NCBI GenBank assembly: GCA_963701675.1
Contig: OY969623.1
Location: forward strand, 558,001 to 622,000
Direction: 5' to 3'
Length of the DNA: 64,000 nucleotides
DNA from: G963701675 sp963701675
GTDB lineage: Bacteria > Planctomycetota > Planctomycetia > Gemmatales > Gemmataceae
A program made the position numbers and the translations under genes. The notes beneath the pieces are model-generated. The model made no database searches. It saw nothing but the letters and a program-made list of their open reading frames with translations, and was not told the origin of the DNA. The stretch's first letter is position 1. The number at the start of each line of letters is the position of its first letter. Shown piece by piece: positions 1 to 7,775 of this stretch.

Positions 1-644
1 GCACCCGGATTCTGCGACACAATGCGATGGTACTCAGCGGCCGCCACGCCATTCGGATGCTGGAAGCATACGTAAACGGTTTCGCCCCCGGTGCGGAAGC
101 AAAAGTCCGCCCAATGTGGCTTTCCGCCGTTGCCACGAAGAAGTGGTTCGTTCCGGAGCACGAGTTTTTCATTCACAGTAAGCTGAACGTCGGGAAGAAA
201 GAACCACTCTCCTTGTCGAACGAAGGCGGCGTTCTTGCGTCGGCTTTGTGCCTTTCGGCGTAGTCCGTGGCGAGCTTCGGAACGGCGGACTTCGACGGGC
301 TTCAAGGCCTCTTTGGCCTGCCGTACGGTGCCCACCGGCGCCGTCTCCGGGATCGCAGCGACAAACCAGTGCCGCTCGTCATGACCGCAAAGGTACTTAT
401 GCTTTTCGCCGTTGTCCCGCACCAACAAGAGCAGGTGACGGTCGGCCGGTTGTACGTCGAGTACCTGGACTTCCGCTTCGTTAGCCGCGGGCGCGTTGAT
501 CGCGAAGAACTCGCCTTTGCGGTCGTTTCTCACGTCCAGCGAAATGCCGGTCGCAATGCGGCGGAATCGGTTGGTGGGCGGCGCCGACAGCCTTAGCCGG
601 GCGCCGATTTGAGCAAACTTGTCTTCGACAAATCGTGTTTCCAT
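1..644 (-). CDS. Hypothetical protein, 3' end cut by window edge
   Basis: An open minus-strand frame starts with ATG at 644 and runs without a stop off the left edge, giving 214 codons. The protein begins METRFVEDKFAQIGARLRLS and contains an HDERHWFVAAIPE segment near its middle, an arginine/lysine-rich linker around residues 130-140, and FCFRTGGETVYVCFQHPNG near the visible end. The composition is that of a normal soluble protein and it has no signal peptide. I do not recognise the family with certainty. No strong ribosome binding site is visible upstream of 644. The plus-strand frames over the same bases are shadows. Confidence 0.6.
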   Translation of the reverse strand, partial: METRFVEDKFAQIGARLRLSAPPTNRFRRIATGISLDVRNDRKGEFFAINAPAANEAEVQVLDVQPADRHLLLLVRDNGEKHKYLCGHDERHWFVAAIPETAPVGTVRQAKEALKPVEVRRSEARHGLRRKAQSRRKNAAFVRQGEWFFLPDVQLTVNEKLVLRNEPLLRGNGGKPHWADFCFRTGGETVYVCFQHPNGVAAAEYHRIVSQNPG

Positions 645-716
645 GCACAACACGACAAGTCGCGGAAGACCCAGGTTCGCGCCGAATTCTGGCGTCCGGC
701 CAAACGTCGTAAAGAT

Positions 717-2033
717 TTAGCCGACGGCCGGATCACCGAATAGCAGCGCCAGCGACTCGCTTGCACGTTTCGTTACGCGTGGCAGCAGCTTTTGAAGCGT
801 CGGTGTCGTAGCTACGACGTTAGATTCAAGATTCTCGCCACTTGCCGGCCGGGACGGCTGCTCGATCGGCAGGGTAGGGGGAATCGGCGTCACGGGCTTG
901 TGATCTGGACCCGGCGCGGGCGGCGCCGGCCAAGACGCGTTGTTCATAAGGATTAGCACATTGTCGGTGATTTGTCCGGTCAGAATGATCTCGGGATACC
1001 GGTCGAAGTTCAGGTCGTGCGCGGCGATTCCGAGACAGGCTTTGAGCGTCGGATTGGTCGACAGGATTACCCCTGGCTCGAACGTGCCGTTGCCGTTGCC
1101 AAAGTGCAGGCTAATGTCGTTCGAGACGAAGTTGCCGACGGCGAAATCCAACTTGCGGTCGCGGTCGAAGTCAGCGGCGGCGACGACGGCAGGGCCATTG
1201 CTCACTGGAATGTTGACCGGCGCCGCGAACGTACCGTTGCCGTTGCCGAGCAGGACGCTCACCGTGTTGCCGAGGGCGTTGGGCGCGATGATGTCAGTGG
1301 CGTTGTCTTTGTTGAAGTCGGCTAGGGCAATGTCAATCGGGTGATTGCCGGTCGCGATATCGGTTCGAGGCTGAAATGTGCCGTCACCATTGCCGAGGAA
1401 GATGCTGGCATTGTCGTTGAGATGATTGGCGACGGCCAAATCGAGCTTGCCGTCGAAGTTGAAGTCGTCGACCTCGGGGACGATCGGCCCAACCGCGGCG
1501 GGGGTAACGATCGGTGCCTGAAACGTTCCGTTGCCGTTGCCCCGCAACACACTGATGGAGTCGCCGCGAGAGTTGGCGGTTGCCACATCGACTTTGCCGT
1601 CGTTGTTAAAGTCACCCAGCGTAAGGAAAGCCGAGCCCGCGCCGGCCGCATAGTGAACCGCCGGGAAAAAAGTCCCATCGCCTTTGCCGAGCAGAACGCT
1701 GATATTGTTGCCGTCGAAATTCCCGGTAAGAATGTCGCGGAATCCATCGCCGCTTACGTCTAGGATCTTGATGCCATTAGGGTGAACGCCCACCGGATAA
1801 TCCGTCTTCGGAGCAAACGTTCCATCACCGTTTCCCATGAAGACGCTGACGTCATTGCCGAATTCGTTCGCCACTGCCAGGTCGAAAAAGCCGTCACCGT
1901 TAAGGAATCCGATCGCCGGGTCAACGGGATTACTGCCGTTGTCCGTACTGTAGGCAGATCCCATCGTGAATGCCATTAGCGCCCGCACCTCTAAGGCCTC
2001 AAGTCTCGGCAATGCCTTGCGATTAAACCCCAT
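717..2033 (-). CDS. FG-GAP/VCBS repeat surface protein
   Basis: A 438-residue protein made almost wholly of FG-GAP/VCBS repeats. Units such as DFNNDGKVDVATANSRGD alternate with LLGNGNGTF, a pattern expected to fold as a calcium-binding beta-propeller. The N-terminus MGFNRKALPRLEALEVRALM carries the LExLExR motif shared with three other surface proteins here (11893, 25447, 26660). The C-terminal 90 residues are proline-rich. The start at 2033 is chosen over an upstream ATG because GGAGG lies 7-8 bases before it. It is probably exported or cell-surface attached; its ligand is unknown. Confidence 0.85.
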   Translation of the reverse strand: MGFNRKALPRLEALEVRALMAFTMGSAYSTDNGSNPVDPAIGFLNGDGFFDLAVANEFGNDVSVFMGNGDGTFAPKTDYPVGVHPNGIKILDVSGDGFRDILTGNFDGNNISVLLGKGDGTFFPAVHYAAGAGSAFLTLGDFNNDGKVDVATANSRGDSISVLRGNGNGTFQAPIVTPAAVGPIVPEVDDFNFDGKLDLAVANHLNDNASIFLGNGDGTFQPRTDIATGNHPIDIALADFNKDNATDIIAPNALGNTVSVLLGNGNGTFAAPVNIPVSNGPAVVAAADFDRDRKLDFAVGNFVSNDISLHFGNGNGTFEPGVILSTNPTLKACLGIAAHDLNFDRYPEIILTGQITDNVLILMNNASWPAPPAPGPDHKPVTPIPPTLPIEQPSRPASGENLESNVVATTPTLQKLLPRVTKRASESLALLFGDPAVG

Positions 2034-2341
2034 CTTTATCCTCCAGGCGACCAGGAATCGAGCCAATCCAGCCGACGACCTCGGCCAAGGTACATTTCAC
2101 TGATTGACGGCTCAAAAATGCAATAGAAGTAGTGTCCCCGGCCGGGCTGAGGAATGCAAGTCTTTTTCGTGACGGCGTGGGAGGAAATAGAGATGCAGCT
2201 AGGACGAGCAGGGCGGGTTAACGCCCTGCTCGCTGGACTGGGCTATCGCGGTGTCATGAGCCATTCGGTGACTTGCTGCTGCTGCATGGTGTTCCAATCG
2301 CCGAAGTACTTGGGCTGGCCGTTCGGGCCGACGGGGATCAA
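2034..2341. other. Intergenic stretch with one hairpin
   Basis: No convincing gene is present. The only structure I see is the perfect hairpin at 2205-2232, listed separately. The rest is probably the leader and promoter region of the FG-GAP gene that starts at 2033. Confidence 0.5.
2205..2232 (-). terminator. Perfect 11-bp hairpin, likely terminator
   Basis: The arms CGAGCAGGGCG and CGCCCTGCTCG are perfectly complementary around a 6-base loop. It lies about 110 bases after the stop of the minus-strand gene 2342-3289. There is no clear U-tract, so it may be a Rho-aided terminator or an mRNA-stabilising 3' end. Confidence 0.5.
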
Positions 2342-3289
2342 TCAATTGTTTTTCTTGAGGGGAAGGTCTGGGTTCTCGATGGTCAAGGGATCCAGCGGCC
2401 TGCGTGCTCTGGGCTCCATGCGATCTCGTGAGTGGCACGAATTGCAAGCCTCTACTCGCTTGGGTAGGTTCCACCTCGCCACGGCTGCAATGTCGGTGGC
2501 CGCACCCGTTAGCAGTATCACGCGGTCGAGCACCTTCTTGGGAATACCGCGGACTTCCCATCGATCCCGATAGATGTTCCTCCAGTTCGGGTTGTAAGGA
2601 ACGACGTAGACATAGGCGCCCTTGGTATAGCATTGCTGATACAAATCCAGTTCGATCGCCTTGCCGAAGTCTTCGATCTGTGTCGGGCTGTACGCAGGCA
2701 CCGGCCCGAGAATCTCCACCATCGTTTGCCGCAGGCGGTCCTTGTACTTAAGGGCGTCCTTGTCTTTTCGATCAATGCCTGCTTTAAGCAACGCAAGAAG
2801 TCCGGGGATCGGCGGCTGCTTGGTTTCATCGACGGTCAGGAAGTTTTCCTGTAGCTTCTGCATGGCGATAGTGGCGCGTTCCCATTTTCCGAATCCGTCA
2901 CGGGCCTTGATGGCCGCTTGTTTCAACTCCGCCATTTCGGGCGGTTTCTGCCCGCCGAAATCAAGCTTGATGCCGACGGCCTTTGCAATTTTTACTCCCT
3001 TCTCGATTCGGTCGGATATCTTGTATTTTTCATTCGCTGCCTTCCCGAATGCCACGACCTCCTCAAATGCTTCAAGCGCAACCTTGAACTGAGGAATTCT
3101 AGTGAGCACGGCCTGGACGATGATTTTGACCACATCCCAATCCCAGGCCTTGGACTCTTCGGGGATGTCCGAGTTGTTGTCAAAGTTATTGATGGCATTC
3201 TGGCCCGCGCTGACCATGCTTCGGGTAATGCTTTCCTGTTCGTCGTACCATTTGCCCACGTAATCTTTTGCGTCATCATAATCCGCCAC
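2342..3289 (-). CDS. Hypothetical protein with C-terminal CxxCH
   Basis: A 315-residue protein with no signal peptide. The first 100 residues are rich in charged helices (DDAKDYVGKWYDEQESITRS onward), followed by a lysine-rich middle. Near the C-terminus is VEACNSCHSRDRME, which contains a CxxCH motif like a c-type heme site, but without an export signal a heme role is doubtful. The start is GTG at 3289, with GGAGG 9 bases upstream. The gene follows the kinase at 3449 by 160 bases and has its own copy of the TCGGT-N21-TCGCA motif, so it may be a target of the same signalling module. I do not recognise the family. Confidence 0.7.
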   Translation of the reverse strand: MADYDDAKDYVGKWYDEQESITRSMVSAGQNAINNFDNNSDIPEESKAWDWDVVKIIVQAVLTRIPQFKVALEAFEEVVAFGKAANEKYKISDRIEKGVKIAKAVGIKLDFGGQKPPEMAELKQAAIKARDGFGKWERATIAMQKLQENFLTVDETKQPPIPGLLALLKAGIDRKDKDALKYKDRLRQTMVEILGPVPAYSPTQIEDFGKAIELDLYQQCYTKGAYVYVVPYNPNWRNIYRDRWEVRGIPKKVLDRVILLTGAATDIAAVARWNLPKRVEACNSCHSRDRMEPRARRPLDPLTIENPDLPLKKNN

Positions 3290-3353
3290 GGTAGTAACCT
3301 CCGCGTTATCAAAAGGTCTCGTTTGTTTATTTCAGATCGGCCCCGGCATATAG

Positions 3354-3384
3354 TGCGAAAACCACAGTCGGATTCCCCAACCGA
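3354..3384 (-). promoter_or_regulatory. Candidate sigma-ECF promoter motif, copy 1
   Basis: Read on the minus strand, TCGGT (3384-3380) and TCGCA (3358-3354) are separated by 21 bases, upstream of the gene starting at 3289. The flanks also match copy 2 at 6105-6135 (AAATCGGTTGGGGA and TTTCGCACT are common to both). Assignment to an ECF sigma factor is inference from position. Confidence 0.45.
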
Positions 3385-3448
3385 TTTCAGCTTTTTTCCG
3401 AATGACGTAGAGTTCGAGAAGTGATTAGGGCGTCGGGCGTGCTGAAGT

Positions 3449-6058
3449 TCAATCTGGCTGCTTCTGCTCCGGTTCGGGTCTTTCAAGCGCGGCAAGATTT
3501 TTCATGTACAGCTGCGTTTGCGTATGGTTGATGCCGAGTCTCTTTTTTGCCCCCTCGGCCGCGTCTCGAAACAGCGGCTGGGCATTGACGTTGCGGCCCA
3601 TCTCTACATAAAGCTCACCGAGATTGTTCATGCTCCGCAGCGTGTCGGGGTGATCGTCGCCTAGTTTGGTGCGCCGACCTTCCAGAGCCTTGGATATCAG
3701 CGCTTCCGCGTCCACATACTTTTTGAGCCGCTTGAATACAAGTGCCAGGTTGCCCATGCTGGTTAAAACGTCCGGATGGTCGGCACTTAACTTCGCACGG
3801 CGCAACTCTAGAACCTTGGTAAGAACCGTTTCGGCTTCCTCGTACCGCCCACGCGCTTCGAGTACCAGTCCGACGAAATTCATTGAGAAGAGTGTGTTGG
3901 GATGGTCCTCACCCAGATTGGCCCGGTCGATTTCCAGCGCATGTCGATACAACGGCTCCGCTTCATCGTAACGGCGAAGATCCATGTAGCACCCGGCAAG
4001 GTTCCGTTTGCAACTGAGCGTGAACGGATGATCTTTGCCGAGTGTGTTCTCAACTCCGTCGACTACCTCGCGCAGAAGCGGCTCGGCATCACGAACGCGG
4101 CCAAGGTATAGATAACTCACGGAAAGGCCGTTAAGCGACAGAAGCGTGATGCGATGAAGGTCACCCAACGTGCGACGACATCCTTCGACCGCTTCGCGAT
4201 GGACGGATTCCGCATCGTCGAAACGGCCAAGGTCCAGGTAGACGCCACCAAGGTTATTCAGGCTGGTGAGCGTCAGAAGGTGCGCGTTACCGAGCGAAGC
4301 ACGGCGTCGGTCCAAGACCAACTCAAAGAGCGGCAACGCTTCTTTACTACGGCCGCGACTACGGAGGAGCATAGCCAGACCATTGGTGCACTCGAGCACA
4401 TTCGGATGGTCAGAGCCCAGTGATTGCTTATGTAGTTCCAAAGAGCGCTCGAAGTGTTGTTGCGCTTCGGGATATAGTCCCAATCCTTCATAAGCGCTGC
4501 CGAGCGTATGACGAATCGCCGCTTCCGATCGCGGCTGTCCTGCGAATTTTCCCGATACTTTCTCGGCGGCGCAATCGAGTAATTCCCGCGCCGTGATGTC
4601 CTTTTCTCTGGCAACGCCCGTGGGTTGATTGTGGACGTCAGATTGACCGAGCAAGTCGTTCCGCAAGAACTCGTTCACCGCGACGGAGATTGCTGCCTCT
4701 TCGTCCGCGCGCTCCTTCTCCCTTAGGACCTTGTCGCGCTCCTCCGCCGCTGCGCGTTCTGCTATTGTCGCGCGAACTGCCTGCCAGGTGCTGAACGCGG
4801 TCCCGATTGCAAGAAGCAGCGCGAAAGCGGCTGCCACCACAAGCAACTTGCGATGTTTGTGCGCAAACTTTCGCAACTTGTAGCGTGCCGAAGGAGGGCC
4901 CGCCTCGACTGCCTCCTCGGTCAGGTAGCGTTGAATGTCCCGAGCCAGTCCGTTTGCCGTCTCATAACGTCTGGAACGGTCTTTCTCCAGGCACTTCATT
5001 ACGATCCAATCGAGTTCACCGCGGACCTCTTTCGTTAGTCGCGCCGGCTCCAACCTTCGTTGCGCCGAAATCGACGCCAGTGATTCTCTAGAATCACCCA
5101 GCCGCGTGCTCGGCGTCGGCGGCTCTTCCTCTCGAATCAGCCGCAACACCTCCGTGATCGCCGCCTCTTTCAGGCGCTGCTTAGTCAGCGGTGTCGACCC
5201 CGTTAACAATTCGTACAGCATCACGCCGAGGCAGTAGATGTCCGCCCGGGTGTCGATATCCAGCGCATTGAACTCGGCTTGTTCGGGACTCATGTACTCC
5301 AGCGTGCCGACGATACCGCCGAAACTCGTGACCAGCGTTCGTTCAGTCAACTGCTGCCCCATGGCCTTGGCTACGCCGAAGTCGATCACTTTCGGCGAAG
5401 GTTTGCCGTCATATGACGCGATCAGCACATTGCCCGGCTTCAGGTCGCGATGAATAATGCCTTTTTGGTGGGCATGTTGCACAGCCTCGCAGATTGGAAT
5501 GAACAGGGCCAGGCGCTCACGCGGTGAGAGTTTCTGTTCGTCGCAGTATTTCGTAATCGGAATACCCTTGACGAGCTCCATTACGAAATACGGCCGGCCG
5601 GTCGCGGTCTGGCCACCGTCCAGCACGTGGGCAATGTTGGGATGCTCCATCAGTGCGAGGGCCTGCCGTTCCGCTTCAAACCGGGCAACGACCTGACCGG
5701 AATCCATTCCCGGCTTTAGAACTTTCAGAGCGACCCTGCGGCGGATGGGTTGCTGTTGCTCCGCCATGAAGACCACGCCGAAGCCACCTTCACCGATCTT
5801 TTCGATGAGCTTGTATGGTCCGATCTGTGTGCCTGGGCCTTCGGCAATAGGTTTTTCAACGGTGCTTCCAGGTTCCTTGGCCAGTCGTTCTAGAAAACTG
5901 CGCTCTTCCTCATGGACTTGGAGCAAGACAAAAACTCGTGACCGCAAAGCCAGATCATTGCCACATGTCTCCTCAACGTAGACCCGGCGCGATTCAGAAT
6001 CAGCGATTTGCCGGGCCACGTTGAACACGTCTTCTTCTTTCGGCTGCAGAGTTGACAT
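3449..6058 (-). CDS. Serine/threonine protein kinase with TPR repeats
   Basis: An 869-residue membrane-anchored kinase. Residues 80-380 form a Hanks-type kinase domain with the glycine loop GEGGFGVV (89-96), lysine in ALKVLK (K112), HRDLKPGN (catalytic D205) and DFGVA (D226). An N-terminal segment of about 75 residues is typical of planctomycete kinases. One transmembrane helix lies at about 404-425. Residues about 500-860 are tandem tetratricopeptide repeats, seen as repeated LGxDHPxTL and YxEAExL units. The ECF sigma gene at 7070-7630 lies upstream on the same strand, now separated by an IS element. The kinase probably relays a signal to the sigma factor or to a partner bound by the TPR domain. 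Confidence 0.93.
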   Translation of the reverse strand: MSTLQPKEEDVFNVARQIADSESRRVYVEETCGNDLALRSRVFVLLQVHEEERSFLERLAKEPGSTVEKPIAEGPGTQIGPYKLIEKIGEGGFGVVFMAEQQQPIRRRVALKVLKPGMDSGQVVARFEAERQALALMEHPNIAHVLDGGQTATGRPYFVMELVKGIPITKYCDEQKLSPRERLALFIPICEAVQHAHQKGIIHRDLKPGNVLIASYDGKPSPKVIDFGVAKAMGQQLTERTLVTSFGGIVGTLEYMSPEQAEFNALDIDTRADIYCLGVMLYELLTGSTPLTKQRLKEAAITEVLRLIREEEPPTPSTRLGDSRESLASISAQRRLEPARLTKEVRGELDWIVMKCLEKDRSRRYETANGLARDIQRYLTEEAVEAGPPSARYKLRKFAHKHRKLLVVAAAFALLLAIGTAFSTWQAVRATIAERAAAEERDKVLREKERADEEAAISVAVNEFLRNDLLGQSDVHNQPTGVAREKDITARELLDCAAEKVSGKFAGQPRSEAAIRHTLGSAYEGLGLYPEAQQHFERSLELHKQSLGSDHPNVLECTNGLAMLLRSRGRSKEALPLFELVLDRRRASLGNAHLLTLTSLNNLGGVYLDLGRFDDAESVHREAVEGCRRTLGDLHRITLLSLNGLSVSYLYLGRVRDAEPLLREVVDGVENTLGKDHPFTLSCKRNLAGCYMDLRRYDEAEPLYRHALEIDRANLGEDHPNTLFSMNFVGLVLEARGRYEEAETVLTKVLELRRAKLSADHPDVLTSMGNLALVFKRLKKYVDAEALISKALEGRRTKLGDDHPDTLRSMNNLGELYVEMGRNVNAQPLFRDAAEGAKKRLGINHTQTQLYMKNLAALERPEPEQKQPD

Positions 6059-6104
6059 AAATCATCTATCGGCTGTGTTTGCGCGTGCCGCCCCCGATGT
6101 TCAG

Positions 6105-6135
6105 TGCGAAATTCGACAACGAACTCCCCAACCGA
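6105..6135 (-). promoter_or_regulatory. Candidate sigma-ECF promoter motif, copy 2
   Basis: On the minus strand TCGGT (6135-6131) and TCGCA (6109-6105) are 21 bases apart, about 47 bases before the kinase start at 6058. It lies between the IS element and the kinase, so the insertion leaves it attached to the gene. It shares extended flanks with copy 1 and its core with copies at 22183 and 25354. Confidence 0.45.
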
Positions 6136-6178
6136 TTTCAACGTTTTTTGCGAAACCTTGCTTGGCCGGCCTCACTAA

Positions 6179-7070
6179 GAGCGCCTAACAAAATGACCTA
6201 GGTCGAAACAGTTACGGTTGTTAATGTCATGGGCGTACAAGGAGGTACGATCATGGCCAAGGTACTGCTGGACGATTCGTTATGGGCGGAACTCGAACCC
6301 CATCTTCCGAAGGCCAAGCCCCGACGACGACGATTTCCAGGTCGCAAGCCCATCGGCAATCGACAGGCTCTGACGGGCATTCTCTTCGTGCTCCAAACGG
6401 GCATTCCCTGGGAGTATCTGCCGCAGGAACTTGGTTGCGGCAGTGGGATGACTTGCTGGCGACGCCTGCGCGATTGGGGACGGCTCGGCGTCTGGGACAA
6501 ACTCCACCGGGTTATGTTGGCCAAGTTGCGCGAGGCCGACAAGATCAATTGGTCTCGCGCGGTTGCGGATTCCGCGTCCGTGCGCGCCGTTTTTGGGGGG
6601 CGGACACCGGCCCCAACCCCACCGATCGCCGCAAAAAAGGCTCGAAACACCATGTGGTCACGGACGCCAACGGCATTCCGTTGGCAGCCCAGGTCAGTGC
6701 CGCGAATCGTCACGACGTGACCCAACTGCTGACGTTGGTCGATGCGATCCCGTCGATCGGCGGGAAGCCCGGCCGACCTCGTCATCGGCCGCAACGGGTT
6801 CAGGGTGATCGGGCTTACCATTCGGAACCGCATCGCAAGGAACTGCGTAGACGCGGTATCACGCCGGTGCTGGCCAAGCGCGGTGCCGAACACGGCAGCG
6901 GACTGGGGGTATTCCGGTGGGTCGTCGAACGGACGCTGAGTTGGCTGCATCAATATCGTCGCTTGCGTGTCCGCTACGAACGTCGCGCCGACATTCATCG
7001 AGCATTCCTTACGTTGGGATGTAGCTTGATCTGCTACAAGTGCTTGGTTGGGTCATTTTGTTAGAGGCTC
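6179..7070 (+). mobile_element. IS5-type insertion sequence, complete
   Basis: An 892-bp element. The left end GAGCGCCTAACAAAATGACC and the reverse complement of the right end GAGCCTCTAACAAAATGACC match at 18 of 20 positions as terminal inverted repeats. The trinucleotide TAA flanks both sides (6176-6178, 7071-7073), consistent with a short target duplication. The element holds one transposase read in two frames. It landed exactly at the stop codon of the ECF sigma gene (7070-7630), between that gene and its kinase. IS5-like elements of this size commonly use this organisation. Confidence 0.85.
6253..7064 (+). CDS. IS5 family transposase, two frames joined by -1 shift
   Basis: The first frame (6253-6720) encodes the N-terminal DUF4096-like domain, with LLDDSLWAELEPHLPKAK and GIPWEYLPQELGCG. 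The second frame (to 7064) encodes the DDE catalytic part, with KKGSKHHVVTDANGIPLAA, QGDRAYHS and the terminal ERTLSWLHQYRRLRVRYER. The change is -1 and is best placed at the run TTTTTGGGGGG (6591-6601), after which the product reads GGADTGPNPTDRRKKGSKHH. The start at 6253 has AAGGAGG 7 bases upstream. The stop lies inside the right inverted repeat. Frameshifting is the usual way IS5-type two-frame transposases are made, so the element may be active. Confidence 0.85.
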
Positions 7071-7630
7071 TAAGTCTCTGATCTCATCTCAACCCGCAGC
7101 CAACAACGGGCATAAGCCCAATCGTTGTCGGCAGTTGATTCGGAGATACCCAAGGCCTGTGCGGCTTGTTCGATCGTCAACCCTGCAAAGAACCGCAGCT
7201 TAACCAGCTGGGCTTTGCGGCTATCCTGTCGCTCAAGTTTTTCCAATGCCTCATCGAGCGCAAGTATGTCGAAGTTGGGCTCCATCGCGGCGGGCTGGAT
7301 CTCGGATATCTCCAGCCGGCGGCGATCTCCTCCAGCTTTCAGGCTTTTCTTGTGTCGTGCGCGCTCCACCAGAATTCGGCGCATGGCCTCGGCCGCCGCC
7401 CCGAAAAAATGACCTCGACTGTTCCATTGCTGACCCTTCCCTGAATCCACGAGGCGGACATAAGCTTCATGGACCAAGGCGGTTGCATCCAGTGTTTGGC
7501 CGGGAGACTCCTTGGCCATTCGGCTGGCCGCCAGCCGGCGCAACTCGTCGTAAACTAAGGGTAAGAGCTTTTCGGCGGCAGCGGGGTCGCCGTTCTCAAT
7601 GGCCGAGAGTACACGGGTCACGTCGTTCAT
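7070..7630 (-). CDS. ECF-type RNA polymerase sigma factor
   Basis: A 186-residue sigma factor of the planctomycete/myxobacterial ECF class. Region 2 shows LPLVYDELRRLAASRM and DATALVHEAYVRLV, then GHFFGAAAEAMRRILVERAR. Region 4 shows KLRFFAGLTIEQAAQALGIS and WAYARCWL. The start ATG at 7630 is chosen because MNDVTRVLSAI matches the start of the paralogue at 21561. The TAG stop (7072-7070) overlaps the last base of the IS5 element, but the stop would be the same without it. The kinase at 6058 is the likely former operon partner. This class usually directs transcription of specific target genes after kinase or stress signalling. Confidence 0.9.
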   Translation of the reverse strand: MNDVTRVLSAIENGDPAAAEKLLPLVYDELRRLAASRMAKESPGQTLDATALVHEAYVRLVDSGKGQQWNSRGHFFGAAAEAMRRILVERARHKKSLKAGGDRRRLEISEIQPAAMEPNFDILALDEALEKLERQDSRKAQLVKLRFFAGLTIEQAAQALGISESTADNDWAYARCWLRVEMRSET

Positions 7631-7775
7631 CGGTCTTAAACATAACCGGCCGGTTGACGGGCGGCAAGCGTGTGCGCAGGGCGAATCTACAATGGGGATG
7701 CGCTGCGATTTGTTCGCAAACGCATCTTTCTCTGTGCAGGGACCATCATTTGGTATTTCGTAATCGGGGGTGGAT

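Noticed and set aside
940..1763. Plus-strand frames opposite the FG-GAP gene
   Set aside because: They are antisense shadows of a repetitive gene; their valine/aspartate-rich composition mirrors the repeats and they lack ribosome binding sites.
6198..6998. Long minus-strand frame of 266 codons opposite the transposase
   Set aside because: It is an antisense shadow of the IS5 transposase, rich in Arg, Pro and Ser, with no family similarity.
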